DNA of 43,362 nucleotides from assembly GCA_014381555.1 (NCBI GenBank), contig JACNLO010000044.1, forward strand, positions 1 through 43,362. The letters run 5' to 3'. This document shows positions 25,295 to 32,592 of this stretch, piece by piece (position 1 is the stretch's first letter; each line of letters opens with the position of its first letter). Source of the DNA: Planctomycetota bacterium. Its GTDB lineage: Bacteria > Planctomycetota > Phycisphaerae > Phycisphaerales > SM1A02. The notes below the pieces were generated by a model. That model had not been told where the DNA came from. It did not search any database and worked only from the letters and a program-made list of their open reading frames with translations. The position numbers were made by a program, and so were the translations under genes.

Positions 25295-26308
25295 ATGGCT
25301 AAAGCAGCACGGAATCGGAAGCGTCGACTAGGCAAGGGGCTTGACAGTTTGTTATCAAAAGCTGTGGACGTTAGTCCACCGAGATCTAGCGATGTGGTTG
25401 ATGGTGATGGGCTGTCTCTGCCTGAACCTGTTGTCAATACAAAAAACAACAAAGAGGGGGGCATTGCCAACCCGACTGGGTTGGATTCCTCAGGTTCTCA
25501 AGTTGGTGGTGGTATTGTTTATATATCGGTTTCGCAAATTACACCTAACCCTCGTCAGCCACGCCAGGTTTTTGATGATGAGAGTCTTACCGCGCTAGCG
25601 GATTCCATAAAGAGCGCCGGACTCATGCAACCAATTATCGTCCGCAGGATTGAGGGACAAAAAAAGCTTGAGCTTGTTGCCGGTGAACGCAGATGGAGAG
25701 CTGCGTCGCTTGCTGGGATTACGCAATTGCCAACCCTCATTCGAGATATAGACGAGAGGACATCCGCTGAATGGGCACTCATTGAAAATCTTCAAAGAGA
25801 AGACTTAAACCCAATCGATAGGGCGGAGGCGTTCGATCGGCTTGTTGTTGACTTCAATGTCACCCAGAAAGAAATCGCAACACAACTAGGAATCAACCGC
25901 TCAAGCGTTGCTAACTTCCTGCGCCTCAACGACTTAGAGCCGTATGCAAAAGATGCTCTTAGGGACGGCAGGATTTCAATGGGACACGCAAAAGTTCTTC
26001 TTGGCATACCAGATGCTTCAACGTGTAAAGCTATGACCAAGCGGTGTGCAAGTGAACAGTGGTCCGTTCGTGAACTTGAGAGGCGACTCAAAAAGCTTGC
26101 AAAGAGTGCGTCGAAAAGTTCCCGAAGTGCCGATCCGCTTGAAATGTATATGAACAATTTGGGTGACCAACTTGGGGAACACCTTGGTACCCAGGTTGCT
26201 ATTTCGCTTGGAAGCAAAAAGGGAAGTGGCAAGGTTACCATCTCGTTTTACAGCAATGACCAATTCGAAGGCATCCTAGACTCGTTCAATTTCAAGCCAA
26301 AATCATAA
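25295..26308 (+). CDS. parB: Chromosome-partitioning protein ParB/Spo0J
   Basis: ParB is a CTP-dependent DNA clamp that loads at parS and spreads to build the partition complex. The 337-residue protein has RRLGKGLDSLLS near the N-terminus, ITPNPRQPRQVFDDESLTALADSIKSAGLMQPIIVR, the CTP-binding boxes LVAGERRWRAA and ENLQREDLNPIDRAEA, the helix-turn-helix TQKEIATQLGINRSSVANFLRL, and a C-terminal dimer domain (KVTISFYSNDQFEGIL). GGAG lies eight bases before the ATG. Two parS-like sites sit just upstream. The linker carries a GGGGGG run on the sense strand near 25457. parA is about 10 kb away. Confidence 0.97.
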   Translation: MAKAARNRKRRLGKGLDSLLSKAVDVSPPRSSDVVDGDGLSLPEPVVNTKNNKEGGIANPTGLDSSGSQVGGGIVYISVSQITPNPRQPRQVFDDESLTALADSIKSAGLMQPIIVRRIEGQKKLELVAGERRWRAASLAGITQLPTLIRDIDERTSAEWALIENLQREDLNPIDRAEAFDRLVVDFNVTQKEIATQLGINRSSVANFLRLNDLEPYAKDALRDGRISMGHAKVLLGIPDASTCKAMTKRCASEQWSVRELERRLKKLAKSASKSSRSADPLEMYMNNLGDQLGEHLGTQVAISLGSKKGSGKVTISFYSNDQFEGILDSFNFKPKS

Positions 26309-26368
26309 GAGTTCATAAAAGTCTCTCTTCCTCAAAAGAGTGGGTATAGATTCGCCGATGTGCTTAGC

Positions 26369-26566
26369 ATGTCTAACCAGAATTCATGCCATCCTCTTTT
26401 GCAAATACCAACCAGCTTACAAGCCAATGCTGCAGTTTCGTATTCCACACTCCAGTTTCGGCGAATCATTGCAAACTGGGCCTCTGATTTATTAGCAGCT
26501 CAACGAGATCAGCGACAAAAGGCGTTGTTTTCAATGCAATTTGACGAAGTAAAAACTGCGGCTTAG
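26369..26566 (+). CDS. Small hypothetical protein
   Basis: I do not recognise this 65-residue frame. It is polar with a mildly amphipathic middle (FRRIIANWASDLLAAQRDQRQKALF) and no signal peptide or cysteine pair. It ends five bases before the converging mqnE stop, the kind of tight abutment seen for real genes here. The start is unsure: ATG 26369, or GTG 26360 in the same frame. A TATAGA hexamer lies seven bases before an ATG at 26358, but that ATG opens a different 45-codon frame (to 26495), so the true coding frame is not settled. Confidence 0.4.
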   Translation: MSNQNSCHPLLQIPTSLQANAAVSYSTLQFRRIIANWASDLLAAQRDQRQKALFSMQFDEVKTAA

Positions 26567-26571
26567 TGTGG

Positions 26572-27750
26572 TTATCGGACGCTCCAGCTTTTTCCATCTC
26601 GTTCAATTTCGCGGTACAGGGTGTCTCGTTCAACAGGCACAAAGCCGGCATCTCGTATCGCTCTACAAAGATCTTCTGCGCTACTTTCCTGATGCGTTGT
26701 GTTCGACTCTACTTTTGTAATGTCGTACCACATCACTGTCCCATCAATGTCATCTGCTCCGCACTGCAACATGTGTTGAGCCATGTGCAATGTCTGCATA
26801 ATCCAAAATGCTTTAATGTGCGGAACGTTGTCGAGCATCAATCGAGAAATAGCGATGGTTCTTAGATTTTCAATTCCGCTTGGTCCTGGCAAATGAGAAA
26901 GTTCGCTTACGCCAGGAATAAATGGCAATGGGATAAATGCCTGAAACGTGCCAGAAGAACTTGAGGTAATTGAGCGGTCTTGTTCTTCACGAATTGTCAG
27001 CATGTGCTTGATTCGATCTTCACGAGTTTCAATATGGCCATACAACATTGTTGCGTTTGTATTTAATCCTAACTCGTGCGCAACTCTATGAACATCAAGC
27101 CACTGCTCGCCTTTTATTTTTCCACGGTACGCTTCATCGTGTATCCGTTCATCAAACACTTCCGCGCCTCCGCCTGGCAATGAGCCCAAGCCGGCATCTA
27201 CCAAATCGTTTATTACTGAGGCAATTCCTGCAATTCCGTCGCGACCGCGTTTTGAAATTCGCGCAAGATGAACAATCTCTACCGCAGTGAATGCTTTTAT
27301 ATGAATGTCTGGTGCTATTTCTTTTATGGTTGAAAGCATTTGTGTGTAATAAGAAAAGGGGAGCCACGGGTGCAATCCGCCGACGATGTGCATTTCCGTT
27401 GCTCCTGCTAAACGGGCCTGTGTTGCTTCGTTACTAATGTCCTCAAGTGAATGCGCGTATGCACCTTCTTGATCTTTCTTCCTATAGAAATCACAAAACT
27501 TGCAACTTAACGCGCACACGTTTGAATAATTAACGTGCCTATTTATGTTGTAAAAAGCATTGTTGCCGTGTAATTTAGTTCTAACAGAATCTGCAAGAGA
27601 ACAAACCGACCACAAATCTGTAGTTTCATACAACAGCAATCCATCTTCTGCTGTAAGGCTCTCGTCATGTACCACTTTTTCAACAATCGGAACGAGTGCT
27701 TTATCGGAGGGAGCAAAGTTTTCTGTTAATTGCAAAGCTGATGTACGCAT
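26572..27750 (-). CDS. mqnE: Aminofutalosine synthase MqnE (radical SAM)
   Basis: MqnE adds the adenosyl radical to a chorismate-derived enol ether in the futalosine route to menaquinone. The CX3CX2C cluster motif is C79, C83 and C86 (CALSCKFCDFYR), followed by GATEMHIVGGLHPWLP, HIKAFTAVEI, SLPGGGAEVFDERIH, NATMLYGHIET and FQAFIPLPFIPG, all typical of MqnE. The length of 392 is normal. MqnC and CofH are related, but the GGGAE and MLYGHIET context favours MqnE. No other mqn gene is in the window. TAAAAT lies ten bases before the ATG, so any leader would be very short. Confidence 0.9.
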   Translation of the reverse strand: MRTSALQLTENFAPSDKALVPIVEKVVHDESLTAEDGLLLYETTDLWSVCSLADSVRTKLHGNNAFYNINRHVNYSNVCALSCKFCDFYRKKDQEGAYAHSLEDISNEATQARLAGATEMHIVGGLHPWLPFSYYTQMLSTIKEIAPDIHIKAFTAVEIVHLARISKRGRDGIAGIASVINDLVDAGLGSLPGGGAEVFDERIHDEAYRGKIKGEQWLDVHRVAHELGLNTNATMLYGHIETREDRIKHMLTIREEQDRSITSSSSGTFQAFIPLPFIPGVSELSHLPGPSGIENLRTIAISRLMLDNVPHIKAFWIMQTLHMAQHMLQCGADDIDGTVMWYDITKVESNTTHQESSAEDLCRAIRDAGFVPVERDTLYREIERDGKSWSVR

Positions 27751-27883
27751 AGAACTTCATATTTTACACCACTTCAACATTGTCAATTTGGGTGGTTTGT
27801 ATCGGTTGTGCATAAGGGCTTATGAACTTTCTACATAATCTCGCATCATTCCATCTAAATAGTGCCCGATTCACACTCTTGTA

Positions 27884-28141
27884 ATGAAACATTCTCACCC
27901 ACGTCCATTTTCGGAATATTCGATTGGCGCAATCATGAGTCTATATATTGATCCGCTAAAACAATCCAACCGACACTCGCTCCCATTTCCAACTGCAGCA
28001 GCTTCATTTCTCAGTACTGAAAGAAGTAAGCGATACGACGATATTTTGATGCATATGGATGAAGCTGAAGAACGGCTGCGTTCTCTTGCTTCAATAATGG
28101 GAATGCTGGAAACTGATGATGGCGCACCAACTGCCGCGTAA
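27884..28141 (+). CDS. Small hypothetical protein
   Basis: I do not recognise this 85-residue frame. The C-terminal half looks helical and charged (YDDILMHMDEAEERLRSLASIMGMLE), like a short coiled-coil. ATG 27935 (MSLYIDPLK) is an alternative start that drops a weak N-terminus. The stop codon directly abuts the stop of the opposite-strand gene (TAA then TTA), which supports its being real. A CATAAT hexamer at 27834-27839 could be its -10. The 133-base gap before it holds one DnaA-box-like 9-mer but no other clear feature. Confidence 0.5.
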   Translation: MKHSHPRPFSEYSIGAIMSLYIDPLKQSNRHSLPFPTAAASFLSTERSKRYDDILMHMDEAEERLRSLASIMGMLETDDGAPTAA

Positions 28142-28681
28142 TTAGTTCATTATTGCAACTTCCAACACAAACGAGGTCAGCCGCTTTCTTCGATATGCTT
28201 CATTCTCAAGAAACTTAATTGATCGATATGTTCTCTCTGTTTTGAACACTTTGTTTGCTTCTTCATTTGGTTCCTCGGCTGAAATCCGCTGAGGTTGAAT
28301 CATTTCATCTGGACTTTGCAGTGGCTCTTGTAATTCATCAAGTTGTTTCATGAGCCTCTGTGGTATTTCACCGATGCAATACTCAGTGCCAGCGGGAACA
28401 ATTGGTATATCTCCTGACGGTGTTTGAACATATTCTGAACTTCTAAAAATTGCCATCAAACCACCCGATTTACGAACATAAATATCCGAGCTGCCCTTCA
28501 CTTTGTACAGTCTTTCAAAAGCATGGTCTTGTCGAAAATCAACCTGTTCTACGTGCAGGGAACTACTCAATGAACCCCTATCAGCAACTCCCGCGTCAAC
28601 AGGGATTAGTTCTGGAGATTCTGGTTCACCAACAAATAGTAAAAAACAGGTGAAAGCCATCGTGATTGCATGGTAAATCAT
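28142..28681 (-). CDS. Hypothetical protein with N-terminal hydrophobic segment
   Basis: I do not recognise this 179-residue protein. It begins with a short hydrophobic stretch (MIYHAITMAFTCFLLFVGEPE) that could be a signal peptide or anchor. A compact domain follows (FERLYKVKGSSDIYVRKSGGLMAIF, then TPSGDIPIVPAGTEYCIGEIP), and then a charged C-terminal region. The GTEYCIGEIP segment looks like a conserved core, so a small exported protein is likely. ATG 28681 is preferred. A GTG at 28702 would overlap the MOSC gene. TATACT lies nine bases before the ATG. Confidence 0.7.
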   Translation of the reverse strand: MIYHAITMAFTCFLLFVGEPESPELIPVDAGVADRGSLSSSLHVEQVDFRQDHAFERLYKVKGSSDIYVRKSGGLMAIFRSSEYVQTPSGDIPIVPAGTEYCIGEIPQRLMKQLDELQEPLQSPDEMIQPQRISAEEPNEEANKVFKTERTYRSIKFLENEAYRRKRLTSFVLEVAIMN

Positions 28682-28690
28682 GACAAGTTG

Positions 28691-28698
28691 AGTATAGT
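28691..28698. promoter_or_regulatory. Overlapping bidirectional -10 elements (hypothetical / MOSC)
   Basis: The eight bases AGTATAGT read TATAGT on the plus strand (28693-28698), seven bases before the MOSC ATG at 28706. On the minus strand they read TATACT (28696-28691), nine bases before the ATG at 28681. Both match the -10 consensus at five of six positions. The two start codons are 24 bases apart, so no other promoter fits in the gap. Confidence 0.5.
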
Positions 28699-28705
28699 CC
28701 ACTTT

Positions 28706-29152
28706 ATGGCAACAGTGCTCTCGGTTAACGTATCAAAAGGCGGAATTCCAAAACTTCCGATCGATTCTTGTGTGGTTTCTTTTGACGGTCTAGATGGTGA
28801 CGGCCGAGATCACGATAAGCACATATCACGAGACAGGGCTATTAGTTTAATCGACCGAGAGATTCTTGATCAACTTGAAGCAGAAGGATACGATGTCAGC
28901 CCTGGTGCCGTTGGAGAAAACCTCACCGTAGAAAACCTCAATGTGCAAGAATTAGAGCCAGGCGATTTATTAACTTTTTCAGGTGGTGTCGTGATCGAAC
29001 TAGTAGAAGGTCGACGGCCTTGTTTTGTCCTTGATCCACTTGGTGTTGATTTAAAGAAAGACATTGTTGGTAGATGCGGATACTTAGCGAGAGTTATTAC
29101 TGAGGGTGAACTCGCTAGGGGTGAGTCAATCCAAATACAAAAAGCAAACTAA
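28706..29152 (+). CDS. MOSC-domain protein (molybdenum cofactor sulfurase C-terminal family, YiiM-like)
   Basis: MOSC proteins handle sulfur or bind molybdopterin-linked cofactors. The 148-residue protein has SKGGIPKLPI, GLDGDGRDHDKHISRDRAISL, GAVGENLTVENL and the conserved Cys in EGRRPCFVLDPLG. It is a stand-alone MOSC domain as in YiiM/YuaD. mobA follows six bases later and a molybdoenzyme gene converges on the pair, so a role in cofactor maturation or detoxification is plausible. ATG 28706 gives the family start MATVLSVNVSKGG. Confidence 0.88.
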   Translation: MATVLSVNVSKGGIPKLPIDSCVVSFDGLDGDGRDHDKHISRDRAISLIDREILDQLEAEGYDVSPGAVGENLTVENLNVQELEPGDLLTFSGGVVIELVEGRRPCFVLDPLGVDLKKDIVGRCGYLARVITEGELARGESIQIQKAN

Positions 29153-29157
29153 TACTC

Positions 29158-29703
29158 ATGTGGCCACATACCGTTGCAATTTTGATTGGTGGTCAAAGTA
29201 AAAGAATGGGTTCGCCCAAGCATGAGGTTATTCTTCCAAACGGAAAAACGATGCTCGAAATGATGTTGGAGTTTGCTTCTAGTGTCGGCAAGCGAACAGT
29301 AATTTTAGGTGGGGATATCGACGGCCAACACTGCATTCATGATTTGCGTAAACAACATGGACCCGTCGCTGGTATCGAAGCACTGCTCCATTCCAAAATT
29401 GACACAAACTATCTTGTTGTTGGGTGTGACATGCCGTCCATCACAAATAAAGATGTTCGACCATTGCTCGAATGCCACAACAGCGCAGTGTTTTCTTTCG
29501 AAAACCGGTTGCTTGGTTTGCCGTTGCATATCACGTCTGAACAACTACAAACGTGCAGTGAGTATTTGGATTCTGGCGGCCGCTCAATTCATGGTTTCAT
29601 TGCGGAAGTTCCACACAAGGAAATCAAACTTACAATTAATAAAGCTAACACTCTAATGAGTTGTAACTCGGCTGATGATATTAAGAGGATGTTTAAATTA
29701 TGA
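29158..29703 (+). CDS. mobA: Molybdenum cofactor guanylyltransferase MobA
   Basis: MobA attaches GMP to molybdopterin to make the guanine dinucleotide cofactor used by DMSO-reductase-family enzymes. The 181-residue protein has the nucleotidyltransferase signature ILIGGQSKRMGSPKHE near the N-terminus, GPVAGIEALL and the metal site VGCDMPS. The first LAGG is LIGG here. It would supply bis-MGD to the YdeP-type enzyme encoded opposite. Its stop overlaps the FkbM start (ATGA). Confidence 0.93.
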   Translation: MWPHTVAILIGGQSKRMGSPKHEVILPNGKTMLEMMLEFASSVGKRTVILGGDIDGQHCIHDLRKQHGPVAGIEALLHSKIDTNYLVVGCDMPSITNKDVRPLLECHNSAVFSFENRLLGLPLHITSEQLQTCSEYLDSGGRSIHGFIAEVPHKEIKLTINKANTLMSCNSADDIKRMFKL

Positions 29704-30455
29704 ATCAATATTATCGTACGATTGCATCAACTCATTTTTCTGATGAACCAAATATAAAGTTGCGTGAGGAACTAGCAGAGCAACTTCTTGTTCGAGAGTT
29801 TCTTGGGGAAAACGCCGGGATCTTTGTGGAGGTTGGTGCTAACGATCCGTTTGACCTTTCGCAAACCTGGCACCTTGCAAGAATTGGATGGAATGGTATT
29901 CTGATAGAACCAATACCAGCTCTATGCGTAGAACTTGCAAACAAACGACCGGAATCTACTGTCATAGAGGTAGCTTGTGGTGCTCCCGACTCTCAAGAGG
30001 AGGCAACATTCACTATCGCTAAAGACAGTGGTAAATCAACATTATCTAAAGAATTCTTAGATAAACGTAGCCAAGTTGATGAACACATTACCGTCAAAAT
30101 TTGCACACTTGACTCAATACTAGAAGATCAAAATGTGCATCAAATCGATTTTGTTTCAATCGATGTAGAAGGAACACAGAATGATGTTCTGAGAGGTTTT
30201 TCACTTTTAAAATGGAAGCCACGATTACTCTTGATTGAAGATCATTTACTTGATTTAAAAACCCATAAATTAATTTCCAACCAGGGGTATAAACTTGTTA
30301 AACGTACATGTTTTAACAATTGGTATATCCCTGAAGGAAGTATTAAACCCAAAACTGGGGGGGGTGAAGATCGTATTCTTAGGGGAAAACTACGTAGAGT
30401 TCCAGTGAGAAATTTGAGGTTTAAGATTCGCAGATTGCTAGGCAAGGGACTTTAA
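29700..30455 (+). CDS. FkbM family methyltransferase
   Basis: This SAM-dependent methyltransferase of 251 residues belongs to the family that O-methylates glycans and natural products. The SAM motif I is FVEVGANDPFDLSQT, followed by GWNGILIEPIPALC and FVSIDVEGTQNDVL, the characteristic FkbM core. The C-terminus is basic. It is translationally coupled to mobA, which is odd because no functional link is known. The sense strand contains eight Gs in a row (30357-30364) within the coding part, which could cause slippage. Its stop shares TTAA with the stop of the opposite gene. Confidence 0.88.
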   Translation: MNQYYRTIASTHFSDEPNIKLREELAEQLLVREFLGENAGIFVEVGANDPFDLSQTWHLARIGWNGILIEPIPALCVELANKRPESTVIEVACGAPDSQEEATFTIAKDSGKSTLSKEFLDKRSQVDEHITVKICTLDSILEDQNVHQIDFVSIDVEGTQNDVLRGFSLLKWKPRLLLIEDHLLDLKTHKLISNQGYKLVKRTCFNNWYIPEGSIKPKTGGGEDRILRGKLRRVPVRNLRFKIRRLLGKGL

Positions 30456-32587
30456 CCGTTCTTAATCGAAACCAACGCTCCCTTGTATAGGGGAGTGCGA
30501 GATTCAGCATCAACGGTGTTTGAGAGAATCGCATTTGCTTCTGGGAAATACATTGCACAATTTCCTTCAGAAATATCAACAAACCGAACATAAACTTGAA
30601 GGGTGCCAGCTTCGCCACACACTTCAACACGGTCATCTTGGTTAATGTTCATTCTTTTCGCATCGTTTGAGTTCATCATGATGATGTCACGCCGAGTTTG
30701 GTTTCGGAACACATCTTCCTCTTCATACACAACTGTATTAAATTGCCCCTCACTGCGAATTGTCATAAGACGCAGGGTGTTATTGGTAATGGCGCGTGGT
30801 TCTAACAAATGTACTCTGTGTGCCATTGCTTTACCTGACTCTGTACTAAATCTTGGTTCGTAAAATGTTCGACCACACAATTGATGTTCTTCGTTGGAAT
30901 CAAAGCCATCAAGACACTTTGCAATAAGAGTGCGAATTGCTTCGTGGTTTTTGTATTGTTCCCAATCGATTTTTCCTGCGCCCTCTTTTGCGATATCTGC
31001 AATGATGACAACTTCACTTCTTGGTCCTTCGTGCCTTGCGTCGCCTCCAGAACTTCGACGCACAAGGTTAAACATCGACTCTTGTGTAGTTAATTGTGAT
31101 TCTTCATCTCGAGCAAGCACAGGAAATATGATTGTTTCCTGTCCACGACCTGAAAAGTGCCCTTGGTTTAAGGTCGTAGACATATAAGAAACAAGTTTAA
31201 TTTTCGACATTGCCTCCGTCGCAAACCGAGTATCTGGGTTTGAACCAACAAGATTTCCCCCAAGGCACATTGCATAATCAACTTCGCCTAGGTGTGCCGC
31301 TTTCATGCCAGACATCGTGTCAAAACCATCTGTTGTCGGAAGCGCAACGCCCAATTGTTCCTCAATTGCATTTACCATCGCATCTTTGAGCATCGGAACA
31401 ACACCAACCGAACCCATGCCTTGGACATTAGAGTGACCACGAAGCGGAAGCAATCCGGCACCCTTTTTGCCAAGCATTCCACGAGCCATTGCAACATTTG
31501 CAATCATACGAACGCTATCTGCTCCTCCTTGAACGTGAGTAACTCCCATCGCCCAACAAAAGATTGTGTTCGATGAAGAGGAATATAAACGCGAAATTTT
31601 ATCTATTGCTGATTGTTCAACTCCGCTTTGTTCAATAATTGTTTGCCAAGTCGTTTCGTTTGCTTGTGCAAGCACCTCATCAAAACCATCAACATATTCG
31701 TCTACAAACGAACAATCAATAAAGCCATGTTCAGAAAGCCACTTTATCATCCCAATGAGAAGAAATGTGTCACCACCTATGTTTGGCTGCACGTACAAAT
31801 CAGAAATCTTTGAACCAAAGAGTAAACTTCGCCAATCGCTTGGTATTTTGAAGTTGCACAGTCCCGCTTCTTTAAGTGGATTAACAACAATGACCTTTCC
31901 ACCTCGTCTTCGCAGATCAACGAGTGATTTTAAAAGCCGAGGGTGGTTAGATGATGGATTGCAACCAATCAAAAAAACCATGTCGCATTTTGATAAATCA
32001 GAAAGTTGTACAGTCGCTGTACCTGAACCTGTCACACTTGTTAAACCGACACCGCTTGCTTGATGGCAATAATACGAACAATTGTTAACATTGTTTGTCC
32101 CACGAATTCTTGCTGCAAGTTGTAACAAAAAACCAGCTTCGTTGCTTGATCGTCCACTGCAATAATAAAAGGTGCGTGCGGGATCGACTTCTTTTATTTT
32201 TGTAGAAACTTTTTTGAGCGCTTCGTCCCAAGTAATTGGCTTGTAGTGCATGTCAAGTGGGCCAGCAATAACTGGTGTCGTAAGGCGACCGCACGATTCA
32301 AGTTCTCTTGAAGACATTGCTGAAAGTTGTGCAATGGAATATTTTTCAAAAAACTCAGGTGTAATTGCACCCTGCATATCTGCAGCCATCGCTTGAACAG
32401 ATTTTTTGCAAAACTCTGGAAACTTCCCAGCCTCATTGACCATGCCCCCACGTTGCCCACCCATGCCAAAAGCACAGGTTTTGCAGGCGTTTTTCGTTTG
32501 CATTGCTCTTCGCAGCGCACGAATACCACCCACCGCTCTCGCTTTTTTGAGAACATACAAAATGGAATGAAAACCACCAAGAGACAT
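30452..32587 (-). CDS. FdhF/YdeP-type molybdopterin oxidoreductase
   Basis: This bis-MGD molybdoenzyme of the formate-dehydrogenase-H/YdeP group is 711 residues long. CKTCAFGMGGQRGGMVNE near the N-terminus, FYYCSGRSSNEAGFLLQ, SYYCHQASGVGLTSVTGSGTAT and GCNPSSNHPR are the group's signature, and a C-terminal molybdopterin dinucleotide-binding domain follows. The N-terminal cysteines form only a partial iron-sulfur motif. In YdeP-like proteins the reaction is unknown; a link to acid resistance is reported in Escherichia coli. MOSC and mobA converge on it. Its ATG is six bases before (downstream of) the pepF stop on the same strand. Confidence 0.9.
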   Translation of the reverse strand: MSLGGFHSILYVLKKARAVGGIRALRRAMQTKNACKTCAFGMGGQRGGMVNEAGKFPEFCKKSVQAMAADMQGAITPEFFEKYSIAQLSAMSSRELESCGRLTTPVIAGPLDMHYKPITWDEALKKVSTKIKEVDPARTFYYCSGRSSNEAGFLLQLAARIRGTNNVNNCSYYCHQASGVGLTSVTGSGTATVQLSDLSKCDMVFLIGCNPSSNHPRLLKSLVDLRRRGGKVIVVNPLKEAGLCNFKIPSDWRSLLFGSKISDLYVQPNIGGDTFLLIGMIKWLSEHGFIDCSFVDEYVDGFDEVLAQANETTWQTIIEQSGVEQSAIDKISRLYSSSSNTIFCWAMGVTHVQGGADSVRMIANVAMARGMLGKKGAGLLPLRGHSNVQGMGSVGVVPMLKDAMVNAIEEQLGVALPTTDGFDTMSGMKAAHLGEVDYAMCLGGNLVGSNPDTRFATEAMSKIKLVSYMSTTLNQGHFSGRGQETIIFPVLARDEESQLTTQESMFNLVRRSSGGDARHEGPRSEVVIIADIAKEGAGKIDWEQYKNHEAIRTLIAKCLDGFDSNEEHQLCGRTFYEPRFSTESGKAMAHRVHLLEPRAITNNTLRLMTIRSEGQFNTVVYEEEDVFRNQTRRDIIMMNSNDAKRMNINQDDRVEVCGEAGTLQVYVRFVDISEGNCAMYFPEANAILSNTVDAESRTPLYKGALVSIKNG

Positions 32588-32592
32588 TGTGG

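Noticed and set aside
27807-27815. DnaA box (TTATGCACA on the minus strand)
   Set aside because: It matches the relaxed consensus, but it is a single copy without a cluster or a strongly AT-rich stretch, so I do not call an origin here.
31566-32063. Plus-strand open frame inside the YdeP-type gene
   Set aside because: It lies antisense to a full-length molybdoenzyme and shows no motif.
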